64,000 bases of DNA from Bathymodiolus brooksi (lineage: Eukaryota; Mollusca; Bivalvia; Mytilida; Modiolidae): NCBI GenBank assembly GCA_963680875.1, contig OY804579.1:78605095-78669094 (forward strand), in the 5' to 3' direction. Under the pieces are notes generated by a model that was given only the letters and a program-made list of their open reading frames with translations, searched no databases and was not told the origin of the DNA. The translations under genes were made by a program, and so were the position numbers. This document shows positions 1-14,400 of this stretch, one piece after another (position 1 is the stretch's first letter; each line of letters starts with the position of its first letter).

Positions 1-39
1 ATGTGCGATTTGATAATGTTCTCTGGCCCAACGGGCCAC

Positions 40-300
40 CATGTTTCCAAGTTCACTGCTCTCATTAACTTTTTACTGGCCTCAGGCCAGCGGGCCAGTG
101 CTTAAGTCACCCCCTGCCTTCTCGGACAGAATATCCTGATCCTGAGCCAGCTAATCTTTGCTCTTTCTCCTGCATGCTTAGCAGAGAAGCAACTATTACC
201 AATTTTATAGTCTTTGGTTTGAGCCGATCGGGGCTCTAACCCACAATCTACCACACTCGAGGCGAGCACACTAATCATTACACCACCGATGCAGTTAGCA
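40..300 (-). mobile_element. tRNA-derived SINE, second family
   Basis: Read on the minus strand the head (about 300-215) looks like a tRNA: GGTGGTGTAATGATTAGTG with an A-box and, about 40 bp on, GGTTAGAGCCC as a decayed B-box. The body contains a GC-rich GGCTCAGGATCAGGATATT core. It differs from the more common 247-bp SINE of this window. Confidence 0.55.
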
Positions 301-893
301 TTATTTTCCTACATGCTTCAGAAAATTTAAGTTTTGTTGTTTTTTTCTTTGACAGACTGAAAATAATATTGAGTTTTTCTGACAATAAGAAGTAACATAA
401 AAAAAGTATCTTAGACTTTTGTTTTGGTACCTGAAGGTTTAGATATCAAAAGTAGAGGGTTGGGATCCCATTTGGTTTTTAACTCAAGAAAAATTTGTGT
501 TTCTGTACCAAGCAATTTACCTAGATTTCCACAGTATTTTTTACCTTTAAATTTTTATTTTCAATTAATAAACAATGCATTAAATATTTGAAAGAAAAAA
601 CCATTATCTAAGAACTGAATACAGTTTCACGTAGTTTTTTTTTATTAGCATGCAAGTGTTGAACGAAGTAGCACTACAATTCATATAAAAATAGACTTTT
701 GTCAAATACTTATACAACCGTAGAAATCTACCAAACAAAATTGCATTCAATATTTATAATTACATTGTTATACTATTAAACACAATAACGAAAAATAAGT
801 GTAGCTATTTGAAATTTGACATCGGAAAACAGTTCCAGAAATGGGCGTGGTTACATGTTTGTTTACTTTATTGAATGATCAATTTGCATGAAT
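301..893. other. Intron sequence, nothing recognised
   Basis: AT-rich intron downstream of the GAIN exon, with no repeat, splice pair or open frame that I can support. Confidence 0.6.
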
Positions 894-1109
894 GGAGATA
901 ACTGTATTGTATATGAAAATTTCATGGCATCAATTGGAGATTTAATGGTCGCAAATATCCATTTACTGGCTCCGCGATCAATTGGAGATTTAATGGTCGC
1001 AAATATCCGTCTACTGCTCCGCTATCGCAGAGCCAGTAAACGGATATTTGCGACCATTAAATCTCCAATTGATGCCGTGAAATTTTCAAATACAATACAG
1101 TTATCTCCT
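894..1109. repeat. Palindromic (foldback) element P1
   Basis: Inverted arms 894-973 and 1030-1109, about 80 bp each and nearly identical (GGAGATAACTGTATTG ... at the outer ends). The 56-bp loop holds a further direct copy of the inner arm (ATCAATTGGAGATTTAATGG) at about 978-1015, so the arm was copied three times. Short open frames here are by-products. Confidence 0.85.
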
Positions 1110-1162
1110 AATTCTAAATGAATTAAAGGCATAATGTAATTAAAGTCTATCTTTTATTTTTG

Positions 1163-1346
1163 AAGGGTCCATCCCATGAGAAAACAACCTGTCACCAAAA
1201 AGTACTTTAATAAACGAGTCCACCTCTTTAAGGGTCTCTCTCATGAGAAAAAAACCTATCAGCCACGACTATTTTAATACACGAGTCCACTGCTTGGATG
1301 GTTCCTCTCTCTCATGAGAACCCTACAGGTCACCAAGGACTCATTT
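1163..1346. repeat. Short tandem repeat, ~68 bp x 2.5
   Basis: Three diverged units sharing TCATGAGAAAA, a CCTGTCACC-like block and ACGAGTCCAC. It lies just downstream of the GAIN exon donor. Confidence 0.6.
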
Positions 1347-1373
1347 CAATGTGCATAAGTATATTCTATTTAC

Positions 1374-2419
1374 CTGAAATCCACAAAGAGAGTGTAGAAT
1401 CTATGATCCACTTTGTCACCCATATGTTCCATCTTAATATCCTTTCTAGTCTCATATCTGGATTTTGTTGCTTCATAATTCTTTCCTAAGTATACACTGA
1501 TAACCTCTGTAGCATTAGTGGTAGCGCTAGGATTTGTAACTACGCTAAATTTAACCTGTAGATGTAAAGCAGCACCGCTATATCCAGTGGATGTATCAAT
1601 GAGTATTTTCTTGGCAGCTGCCTTGGTAACGATCGTTGATGAAAATGTGATCCCATCTGATGGATCATAATCGGTAGAATTAACAAGACTTCCTCCAGTT
1701 ATATTGTATGATACTCCACCATTTTTCATTATAAAAAATTTTGGCTTTCTGCCATCTGCGATATTGGAAACTGATATTTCTTTCCCTGATGTGTCTGTAA
1801 ATCCTGCGGCTAGAACCTTCGTATTCAGTTCTATGTCTACCAAGTTGTTACCCCACGTAAATGGATTTTGTGCAATAACCATCATAATTTGAAAGATTTC
1901 GGCTCTCGTAGGGTATAGGCTGTCTAACATATTTGAATGTAGTACAGCCACACAGCCTTCTGAGCTATAGCTCTGTTCAATGTCATCAGTCCAAATTCTT
2001 CTACCGAGTACTTCTATATTATCAAGTTTTATAATGACGGGGTCTTCGCTCTGTAATTGTGTTTTCAAATTCAAGATCACAATGTCATCGCCAAATGTGA
2101 AAGAACGTAAAATTATCTGTTCTTTATGGTCTTCAGTTGAAATAGATGTAGTCGTCAAATCTAAGGTGCTAATATCTGGTCTGTACGTTTGTAATGTCTG
2201 GCTATCAAGTGATGTTACGTTGGATATATTGACAGAGCTGTATATCGCTGCATTAACAGCGTCCATGGTATTTGAGACAGCCTCTAGAAGAAGACTTGAT
2301 GTAAATTCACTCTTGTCCGCTCCCTGGTAAGCACTTTCTACCATGTCATTCTTCAGAGCGTCAACTTCATCTAGGATCCAATTCTGACATACTGATGTTT
2401 GACATTCTCCAAAATATTT
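1374..2419 (-). CDS. PKD1: PKD1 exon: GAIN-domain region upstream of the GPS
   Basis: 1,046 bp, phase 0 to 2, acceptor TTACATTTGTAG, donor GATTTCAG|GTAAAT. It begins [18 protein letters not shown], a helical stretch, then beta-rich sequence with [41 protein letters not shown] and ends [10 protein letters not shown]. From memory the same landmarks (NPF-x-x-G, LHLQ, DHRxYTxF) precede the GPS cleavage site in human polycystin-1. The GPS itself, PLAT and 11 membrane segments are not in the window. Confidence 0.93.
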
Positions 2420-5400
2420 CTACAAATGTAAATTTATTTCCTTGAATTTGGTGTATTAATTCTGTACATTATCTAATTCATTGTTTATTTTACCATGTAA
2501 TACTAATCCCTCCTCAAGTGAAAAGATCAGATTTTCACCTTTACAGTTCATTACAATTATCCTGGTGTCATATGGTATTTTGAATCCCCACGTTACCCTG
2601 GGTCCAATTTAACTTTCGTCCATGGTATATTGAACCTCCATATTGAAAAATGATGTATGGTAAATTGGACCACCACGTTATTTTGAACCATATAACACCG
2701 GTTTTCTTCCCTAAACCATCCTGGTAGTCACAATATACCACACAGAGTATACTGTCTTGCCTACTGCTTACGCCTTTGCACCTTGGTGGTGCATAAGCCA
2801 CTGACGAAGCATACTGTCTACCAAGACATTTTTGTATTAAGTTTACTTCTTATATCAGTTCATATAGGTATTTTACACAGTAGAACTTTTTTATTCATGT
2901 TTGTATGAGACTGTTCTTATTTCATAATTACTTCTTAAACTTTCCTTGCTTACAGAAAATGAGTGTGAGGTGGGCGCTAGCCTGCTGAAGTGTATGTGAT
3001 ATCCCAACATTATTAAAAAAGACAGAAAAGGTTATAGCTACATTACAATATTAAGGTTAAAGATTTTATTTGTCAATTGGACATTTTTCCTTTGATCTCA
3101 GAGTTATATTGTCAGTATCAACATACTGGATACTGGGCAATATCAGTCAGTGTGATGTCACATGACATTTGATGCCAATATAAACAATAACATCAGTTTT
3201 GAAGGTCTTGAGATACATTATTACCAATATCATAGATCATTCTATCGGACTCTCTGTTATGCTAGAGATAATGTCTATCTCGACCTTCATAACTGCTGCT
3301 GTTCTATATATACCAAACATTATACAGAGCCACAAAGGGATATAGCTACATTCTAAAATTCAATGGGATTCATGTTACTTGATCTTTAGTTTTATATGTA
3401 TGCTTTGTAGATCGTTGTTTGTTCTTTTGTCCTTTTCCTTTGGTCATTGTGTTGTCTGTCCATCGATTTACGGATTCTGATTAACCCTTTTGGTATCTTC
3501 AAACTATTCATAAGAGCCACAATGACATAAAAGATATATCCTATATTTATTTCATTACTTAACCTTCACTGTTATACAATGGTAGTGATATTTGCTATAA
3601 AAACAAACAAAATTTAATGAGAATGAAATCTAATGTTAAATCATGCAGAACAAAAGCGAGAATGAAATTTACCGTTAAATAACACAGAATAAAAGCCTTC
3701 TGATTCTGTTGATATTTTGTTTCCAGAGGTAAACCCAGAACTGCTAATGTAATCCTATTCCTGACTGTATTTCTATCATCGATGTGACTGTACGTTGGAG
3801 AAATAAGTGCTTCCTGCCGAGAGACCTCGTTCATCTCATGAATCAACACTATACCATACTGTAACAAACTTGTAGGGTTGTTTTCAGTGACAAGTTGTGC
3901 CAGGGTTGTCATGGTGTGGTTCTGCACAAATGCAAATTGGTTACCATTGGATACTGTACTAGTGACAGACACATCACTGTAAAATAAACCATACAATAAT
4001 AATACTGAATACAGATAATATAGTTTGTGTTAGTGAGGAAAGGGGTTGGTAGGGGGTGTGTGTAGCTAGGAATTCTGTGAGGTGTCGTCATGGTTGTGAT
4101 CATATGGTAGTTGGATTTACAACTACCTATGCAATCAGTGCCTATCACCACTAAAGTTGTGAGTTCGAACACCATTCATGGCAAGGTGTACTTGATACAA
4201 CATTATGTGATAGAGTTTGTCAGTAACTTGGTCAGTCGGTGGTTTTCTCTGGGTACTCCAGTTTCCTGCTACAATATAACTGAAATATTGTTGAAAGTCA
4301 CGTTAAACATCATACCCTAACCTATACTCTCAATTTTAAGAATTAGAAAATTTATTGCAATTCATGGTATAAATTCATTACTTACACATCTAATGCTAAA
4401 GCTTCTGCTCCATCTTCATCAATGACAGATACTTGTAGGTTGACGGCATTACGTGTTACACCAGGCCACGGTGCAAGATGGAACTTTGGTGAACTTAAAG
4501 TACCATAATATATGATTACCGACTCAGTACTTGACGATGGATCTTTACTGTATGACATCACCTTGTAGTTAAGTTCTCCGTTAGAATTGTCCGGATCTAC
4601 GAATCCCGAGCATAATACTTCAACCTCATCAACCAATGGTTCAATATTCGATGTCGTTGCGAGAATACAAGATCCTCCCGTAGCTTTAGTGTTGGCTGTA
4701 ACTTCAAATTCTGAAAAACTCTGTAATGTTGTACCAGTTGCATCTGTCTTGCTGATTTCGAGTTTGAAAATGTAGGAAGAAGCCGTCGGCAGATTGCCGC
4801 CAGTAATGACCAAATTGTTTCTATTTATCCCAGTCGTGGTCATGTCTGATGTCAAGGTCAGTTGTGTTCGGACATTACTTACAACAGAGTATACCGTCCA
4901 TTCGTAATATATTGTGTCTGTTATCAAACAATTCAAACAACTCCCACTAAAGGCCACATGATCACCCGCATTTAACATGTAACTTTTTTTAGAACCACAT
5001 GTGATACAACTCATTATTGCAACAGGAACCTCACTGGATAATATTTCAATCTGTGAAAAAAAAAGTATATAAAATTACATGCATAATTTGATAAAAGTAC
5101 TCTTGACTTTGTAGTATTCTTGAAATTTATTAGAACTTTTTAAAAGTAATTGTCATTTTTTGTGTTGAGGGATTCTCCAAAAAAAAATCCCATTGATTTC
5201 ATTATTATTCATGGCAAACCATTTTTTGTGAACTTCATGGGTTGCTTCAAACAATGAAATTAAGAATTCAATTACACTATGTCATTACTTACTGTAGGTT
5301 GAAATACTCAAATTTACATAACTACTAAATGCAATTTTTCCTAAAACCATGATAATTGATATCCATGAATTTAAAGGATGTTCAGTGACAAAATTTAAAA

Positions 5401-8400
5401 CTAGCACAAAGACATAAATATCAAGCAGACATATAATTCATGTTGTTGCACAGGTAGTTGCATTGTTGACTATAACATGTTCAACTTCCAAATTTTCGAC
5501 GATTACAACAAATATGAACTCCAATACATGAGGGGGCCCTCATGGTCATGATCGTATGGTAGTTGGATTTACAACTATGCAATCAGTACCTATCACCACA
5601 AAAAATATGAGTTCAAATCCCACTCATGGTGAGGTGTACTCGATACATTATGTAACTAGTATTACTGTGAGCACAGCTCACTAAGATATACCCCCCGCTC
5701 CCCACATCTCTTCAACCTATTTCCATAACCAAAACATTACTGATTGTTCCGACCAAAAATGAAAGGGACCTTCCTCTCTTCACCGGTAAGCTGCTGATAA
5801 AATTTCAAAAACATTCTGAGAAACACTACACAAGTTATCATACATGTACGACATAGGGTAAAAATACTATTTTCCGTCATATCAAGTCCAATAACTCTGG
5901 AACGGCAAAAGTGAAAATTGTCAAAAATGAAAGGGATCATCCTCTCTTCACCGGTAAGCTGCTGATAAAATTTCAAAAACATTCTGAGAAACACTACACA
6001 AGTTATCATACATGTACGACATAGGGTAAACATCCTATTTTCCGTCATATCAAGTCCAACAACTCTGGAACGTCAAAAGTGAAAATCATCAAAAAAGAAA
6101 GTGATCCTCCTCTCTTCACCGGTAAACTGCTGATAAAATTTCAAAACATTCTGAGAAACACTACTCAAGTTATCATACGACATAGGGTAAAAATCCTATT
6201 TTCCGTCATATCAAGTCCAATAACTCTGGAACAGCAAAAGTGAAAATCATCAAAAATGAAAGGGATCCTCCTCTCTTCACCGGTAAGCTGCTGATAAAAT
6301 TTCAAAACATTCTGAGAAACACTACTCAAGTTATCATACGACATAGGGTAAACATCCTATTTTCCGTCATATCAAGTCCAATAACTCTGGAACGGCAAAA
6401 GTGAAAATCATCAAAAAAGAAAGGGATCCTCCTCTCTTCACCAGTAAACAGCTGAATTTTTTTAAAAAGATTCTAAGAAACACAACTCAAGTTATCGTAC
6501 GACATAGAATTTGTCTACAGACGGCCAGACGGACGGACATGGTGAAACCAGAATACCCCCCTACAATTTCGTTGCAGGGGGTATAATAAAGTTTGTCAGT
6601 GACATGCAGCAGGTCTGTGGTTTTCTCTGGGTACTCTGGTTTCCCCCACCAATAAAACTGACCACCATGATATAACTGAAATATTGTTGAGTGTAGTGTT
6701 AAACACCATAAGCCTAACCCAATACATGACATACACATAATTGTTTAGACAGAATTATTTTAATAAATAAATTAACTTAACAATTTAAATTTTCTCCCTT
6801 CAAAACCACCTATCTGACTAGTATTATATACCTCTATGTCAAATGTTCCTGAAGTTCTTCCCAGTGCTGATACGGTCAATGTTATTTGGTACGTCTCTCC
6901 AGGGAGAATATTTGCTGTTTCCATGGTTACAGAACTACTGGTACTTGAAATGATCCCAGTGCAGGCATCCACATATCCTGTTGGCGGTGTCTGTTTGAAA
7001 TAATGTACATATGAAATATTACACAATGTGTTTCAGTAAAACAGACAAAAAGAAAATATCACAATTTCTCATGTACGAGAAAATCCACACTGTTTTAAAA
7101 AATAATTTTCAGTTAAAAGAAAAAATATATATATGGTAAAGGATGTATTTTTTTTCTCTTTTGTTCAGCAATTTTTTTTTTCTAATATCTTATAACAATC
7201 ACATGTCCATAGGCAAAATGACTGAGAGCTGCTTTTCTGATTTAAGCATTGACTAACGGGAATTTTTTTTTTTATTTAAATCAAAATGGATTTTGTTTCT
7301 AACAAACATGAATAAAGAGACTCGACCATTGTGAATCTGTATTTCAACAAGATCGCTGTGCTTTGTTAAGTCTGAGTTATCCGAACTGTAAAGAGCTTCA
7401 AATTTCTATTATGTTTTTTTTCTCTACAGGAAATACATTGCATTATGGCCCTCTTACCTTGCACAATATTGCATATTATTTCACTTGCAAGTAACAAATA
7501 CATACTATAGTTGATTTGTATTGTAAGAATGGATTTCTCACTGCAACATCCCATCAAGGGCGAATCCCGAGATGCAAGATGCGAGGGATGAGACATGCAT
7601 TTCAAGCAAAACATATCAATGATAGTACCTTTTTCAAGGATTTACCAAGGACGTCAGAATAATGTGCCATTTTTTTTTCAAATCATGCTTGTTGCTTAAG
7701 ATATTGTGCATAAAGATCAAATTGAACTTGATAAAAATAAACTTCTCAATTAATCTTTTTTAAATGCTATAAACCTGTATATGTTTTGCTGACAGAATTG
7801 GCACAGTACATATTATAAACATTGAATACACAGAATGAACACACACACATGTACATTTTTTGCACACTATATTGTGACTACCTGTTTTGCACACTATATT
7901 GTGACTACCTGTAACATGCATTCATCAAACCAATACCAACAATTTCCATATGTGAAAACATGCTTTATAGCAGTGCAACCATTTTATTTCTTACAAAACT
8001 TTTCTCATGCCTTTCATTCTCATATTCTTTTATCAAAATACAATTGAAATGAGGTTATTATGAGTCTGTATAGCTCTGACCCAGTAAACCATTTTTTTTT
8101 CAAGCTATTCTCTGTTATAGCATATGCTTTAATATTGAGGCTTCATGACTATTGGTATGCTTTGCTTTTGATAAATAATCTTGAAAGAGGATTATTAAGA
8201 TTTTAAAGAAATAACGACAACCGAACGGATGGAAGAACGGTGGATGCAGTGATGGCAAAAATTCCTTAAAAATAGCCTAAATAAATGATGACAATTTTTC
8301 CTTTTAACTTTCAATTATATTTTGAAGATAATTCAAAGGTATTATGACTTTCTTTCTTAGAATTTTCTGTATTAGTATACATTTATTATAAAAATAAAAT

Positions 8401-11400
8401 TCATGCAAATTAATAGGTTACTTTGATTATAAAAATTATATATACTTGGTATTATTTATATTTAAATTGTAACTGCCATGATATAATAACTGAAATACTA
8501 TTGAAAAGTGGCATTAAACACCAATAACCTATTTAAATTGTACAGATATACAAAATGTATATTATTTCAATGGTTACTTGAAAACAAAATGGTGATCGAA
8601 CAAGAATTGACTTTTTGATAATTTTTTTGAATAAATTGTAGTTTTTACATGAAATATATATATAAACACCAATTTGAAGCATCTGAATACTTTTGTCCAT
8701 TGTCTGTATATTCTGTCCATGACAAAACTCAATAATTTTATTTTAAAATATAATAATAATAAAGGTATACATACTTTACAGAAAATACAACAAAATTATA
8801 ATATCTTTGAATATATATAAATAAATATGTATAATAATTCAATTTTTAATGCATTTTCTTGCTTTGTAATATAACCACAAAAACCTCATAAGCTAGCAAC
8901 AAAAGGTAATATCTTAATATCTTACAGGCAATCCAGTTTCCTGCGGTGTTAATAATATAAAATTATGATATCATAGAAAGTAAGTAATAACCATAAACTT
9001 CCAGTTTTGATAAATAGTATACAATATATTTATTTATTGTAGGAAAATATAAAAATTTATTTGTACTAGCTTTAGAAACAAGAAAATGTCAAAAAGTTCA
9101 AAACAACTGCCAAATTTTCTGAAAAGAGCAGAAAGAAGCGGTAGCATTATTCTAAACATTTTAAAGTTCGTTCTTAAACTGGTTATAGTAAAAAGATTCT
9201 AAAATTAAAAACCAACCAGTGGTTTTCTTCGGATTCCACCACCAATCGAACTGACCCCCACGAATTAACTGAAATATTGTTGAAAGTGGCATTAAACACC
9301 ATAACCCTAACTCTTAAAAAAGCAACAATATATGAAAATTTATTATGAAATAGAAATTTCTATACGATATAACTACTAGTTCTGTTTATATATTTTTATA
9401 TCAATATTCGAAGGTTTATAGCTATGGTTGACCAATCTCTGCCAAGAGTTATCATTCTTTGTTCTCACGGTAACCTCTGTCAACGTCTCAACTTTTAGAA
9501 GATTCTTGTAAAACTAAAACAAAATTCATTTAAGCGAATTGTTCAATAATGTAGTATCCTAAGCTTAAATCGCAAACATCTATCTACGTATTTATTTCAT
9601 ATTTATTTTCACAAATTTCAATAATTTTCAAAGTATATTTTGTAACAGTGCACATATAAAATTTGTAGTATTCTAAACCATCACAGTCACAACGGAATAG
9701 CATCCAGACAATACTAAATTAATTTCCGATCCGTTTAAAATCATTTTTTTTTATTTTGAAATTTAAACAAAAATTTGATATTTGAGATCATTGACAGAGA
9801 TTGATTGTAGTCGTGATCGTATGGTAGTTGGATTTATAACTACTATGCAATCAGTGCCTATCACCGCTACCGTTGTGGGTTCGAATAATGTTAGACGAGG
9901 TGTACTCGATACAACATTATGCAATAAAATTTGTCAGTGAATTGCAGGAGGTTGGTGGTTTTTCTCAGGTTTCCTCCATCAATAAAACTGACAGCCACAA
10001 TATAACTGAAATATTGTTGAAAGTGGCATTAAACACCATAACCCTAACCCCCTTGACAGAGATTGATGTGAAAGCAAGAAAAGATAACTCTGGTAGAAAT
10101 TGATGGTTGACAAGATATAACAAGTAGTCTGTTAAAGATGTATAAGATTACTAAATATAAATGAATAGACTACATGTACATGTATAAATAATAACAGAAA
10201 ATGTTAGAACAGGAAGTAGATGGCAATGGCAAAAAGGATTTAAAGTGCAGGTAAATGATTAGATATACAAATATAGAGATAAATGTTAAAGGTGGAATGC
10301 ATAGAGCTCTGTCAATATTTTTAGCCAAGTATGAAACATAAGCTATTAGCTTTACAAATCTTAATAATTATGAGGGGATATTTATTCTTAAATGCAAAGC
10401 TCTGTCAATATTTTGAGCCAAGTATGAAACATATGCTATAAGTTTTTACAAATCTTCATTATGGGGTGGGGGGTATTTATTTTTGAAATGAAAGTACATT
10501 GTAATTTCAACATCAAATTACAGAGAAAAAATAACATCACATATATCCAAAATCCCTTAAATAAATTTTGAAATTTGAAATTATTTAAAGAAAATATAGA
10601 GATAAATAGATATAATACAAATACTCTGTAATAACAAGAGCATTTGATGGTACAGTGAAGCCTGTCTGAACCCTTAATAAACCTGAGTCTGGTATAAAAC
10701 AGAACTTTAAATAAAGTCTCAAAATAGGTCATTTAAAAAAAAAAAATTTGTTTAAACTGTATACCTGTCTATTCCAAACACATAAGTATGTTCCAAAGAG
10801 GTTTGGTTTTTATAGGATACACTGTATTTTTTGTATTAATATATATGTGGAGCTTGAATCAATTTATTAATAAAATAAAATTACCACCAAAAATGAATGT
10901 ATTTCACCTTTAAAAAGCCAATTTATTATTTTTTTTAAAACTAAACTTACAGTATAACTTGTAAGTTTACAGATAAAGTTATTATAATGTTAAAAACAAT
11001 GTTTTGTCCCATTTAGGCTTAATTTCATCAGTTTGAAAAAAAATAGCGAAAAAAAATTACAGTAATCAACCAATTATGTCAAACTATTTAATTCTTTAAA
11101 AGCATTTAAATTGCAAGTTCTGTATGCAATTTATACAAAAGAGTGGATAATAAAATAGAGTAAAAAGATGTTAAAATTAAAAGGAAGATATTATGAAATG
11201 CACAACTTGTTAACTGAAGAAATGATAAGTATAACTTTAAAAAAAGTTCAGTTAAAACTAATTTTGCTTCTCGCAACAACCCAAGAAAACTTCTGCAATT
11301 TTTAACTCATTATGATAGAAAAAATAAAATCAACAAATTAAGAGCATGAAACCACAAATTTGCCATTTTCAAATTTATCATAACTCTCAAGCTATAAAAT

Positions 11401-14400
11401 GATTAAGGGACGTTTTCTTACTTTAAGATACCAACCACCAGATCTTAGCTACAGGTTTTACGATGAGGTTGGTCAATAATGGCTTATCATTAACAAAGGA
11501 AAAACAGTATATGTTTGGAGAAAGATCTCATAAGAAGGATAACCCTAGTACAAAGAGACTAACTTGATCTGTGTGTTGTGTTAAACAAAAATTAAAAAAA
11601 ACTAGAGGCTCAGTGGGCTGAGCCTGTGTTGCTCACCTTTCATTCTGCTTTGTGGAAACTTTCCATAGGTGCTTCCTACCAAATTTCGTTTTAATTTGGC
11701 TACTCAGTTTCAGAGGAAAAGATTTTTTAGAACTCGACCAATCAGAAACAAGAATTGCTTGTGCCCATGTTTGTTAACGGATCGGGACGAAATGAGCAAT
11801 CTAGATAGAGGATTTTCCATAGATGCTTCCTACCAAGTTTCATTTAGTCAAGCGGTTTCAGAGGAGAAGATTATTTTTAAATCGACCCATCAGAAACAAG
11901 AATTGCTTGTGGTGGCCATGTTTGTTAACGAATCAGGACGAAATGAGCAATCTTTATAGAGGACCTCCAAGGATGCTTCCTACAAAATTTCCGTTCATTT
12001 GGCTAAGCGGTTTCAGAGGAGAAGATTTTTTAGAAATCAACCAATCAGAAACAAGAATTGCCTGTGGCGGCCATGTTTGTTAACGGATCGGAACTAAAAT
12101 AGCAATCTTTGTACAGGACCTTCCAATGATGCTTCCTACTAAATTTCGATTCATTTGGCTAAGCTGTTTCAGAGAAGCTTTTTTAGAAATCAATCAATCA
12201 CCAACAAGAATTGCCTGTGGTGGCCATGTTTGTTAACGGATCGGACCTCAATGAGCAATCTTGATAGAGGTCCTTCCAAGGATGCTTCCTACCAAATTTT
12301 GATTCATTTGGCCAAGCGGTTTCAGAGTAGAAGATTTTTTAGAAATCAACCAATCAGAAACAAGAATTGCCTGTAGTTGCCATGTTTGTCAACGGATCGG
12401 GACTTAATGAGCAATCTTGATAGAGGACCTTCCATAGATGCTTCCTACCAAGTTTCGGTTCATTTGGCCAAGCGGTTTCAGAGGAGAAGATTTTTTAGAA
12501 ACCAACCAATCAGAAACAAGAATTGCCTGTGGCGGCCATGTTTGTTAACAGATCGGGACGAAATGAGCAATCTTTATAGAAGACCTTTCATAGATGCTTC
12601 ATACCAAGTTTCAGTTTATTTGGCCAAGCAGTTTCAGAGGAGATTTCTTTAAATCAACCAATCAGAAACAAGAATTGCCTGTGGCGGACATGTTTGTTAA
12701 TGGATCGGGACAAAATGAGCAGTCTTTATAGAGGACCTTCCATAGATACTTCCTACCAAGATTCGGTTCATTTGGCTAAGGGGTTTCAGAGGAGAAGATT
12801 AAAATGTGAAAAGTTAACAGACGACGGACGCCAAGTGATGGCAAAAGCTCACTTTGCCTTTGTCGAGGTGAGCTAAAAATCATAGTATATGCCAAAGGGA
12901 AACAAAATAGTATAGAAAGATGGATGGAAAGACGAACAAGGGTAACATATTTCATTCTTTGTCGGTTTTTGCTGGGAGGGGGGATAAAAAATTGCAAAAT
13001 CAGTGTAACGAGAAACAAATATTAGTCTTTAACTGGCCTTACAAAAGTACCAATAATTTTTTTTTTTAAATTACCAATGGATATGATTTACTGCATGCCC
13101 AGCTGTACTGCAGAGATGATGTGGAATTGTCAGGATCAAAGGAACCGCTACCATCAACAGTAATGGCCTGAGAGCTAGGATATTTTAATTTGCTTCCGCC
13201 AGATATAATGGCTGCAAGATCAGAATGGACAACGGTCAATTTGTATCCAACAACTTGAATGAGTGGGGTCTTTTCATACTTTGTTGTCAGTTGAACACAA
13301 TAGACTCCGACATCAAGACTTTTATCTAGTAATAGTTTTGGTGTATTTGTGATAATACTGGAACTAAGCATTACTGGATTGCTTAAAGTTCCGGTACAAC
13401 CATTTGGTGAAGCATAAACTTCCCATAGGTAGGATAACATATAAGCTGTACATCCCTTTTTATCCACTGTCACTTCAAATGTTGATGTTAACGATTTTTT
13501 TCTTATCTTCTCTGAATTACCTCCCTTAGTAACAGTCATTACATCACAATGTAAGGGCTCGATAACAACAGATCCGGAAATCGTACTTGAACTTATTGTA
13601 TTTGAAACTGTCAAATCATAAGAATATGTTCCTGCTGTTGTGAAATTCTTTTGCAACAAACTATCTGTACTAATAACATTTTCATTGGTTGGTAAAAAGT
13701 GCCAGCTATATGTCACACCAATCAGATTAATGCCAGAGACCTGAAACTGTACTGTGTAATCTACGAAAAATTCTGAATTAGATGTACTGACACTTAAACC
13801 AGTAATTGGTCCAATTATTGTGAATATGCACTGGATAGACTCCAGACTGACTTGGTTGGATGCATTCACGTATAGATTATAAACACCAGTTGTTGAATAA
13901 GTGTGAGACAAACTTGCTCCAGTTCCGAATATTGATGTTGTTGGCCCTGTATCTAATTTGTAATTGAAAGTAACATCTGTTCCTAAAATAACACTAGCAG
14001 TGGCGGATACTGCCGTGTTGATGACTTGTGTCGTATTGCAGCCTGTTATTCCGAGACCTGATATAGGAACTTCTACCATTATGTCAATCTGAGTGGACAT
14101 CATACTTATATGATTGTACACTTTGATGTAGGCTGTAATGATGCCAGCTGTTGTGAAGACATGCGTCAAAGTACTTGAAGTTACGTTTGTAACAGTGCCT
14201 TCTATGTTCCATTCAAATATTAAATTATCTGCGTCCATGTTATAACTTGCTGAAAAATTCACGGACTGTCCTGTCTGTGCTAAATTTGTATCGGGAATCA
14301 AACTTAACGATGTTATCGAACCTTGGACGTGAACTGTCAATTCATACTGGTCACTACTAACACTGTTTTGTACTAAAACCATAATCTTAAAAGTGCCAGA

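Noticed and set aside
6772..6831. Extension of the REJ exon to about 6782
   Set aside because: The nearby GT sites there break phase with the next exon, while GAG|GTATAT at 6832 keeps it.
9424..10112. Diverged inverted similarity (AGAGTTATC and ATCTCTGTCAA blocks) on both sides of SINE copy e
   Set aside because: Similarity is patchy; the 15-bp SINE target duplication explains part of it, and the rest is too weak to call an element.
11669..12876. Several plus-strand frames with repeated motifs such as [11 protein letters not shown]
   Set aside because: Translations of the T2 tandem-core element.
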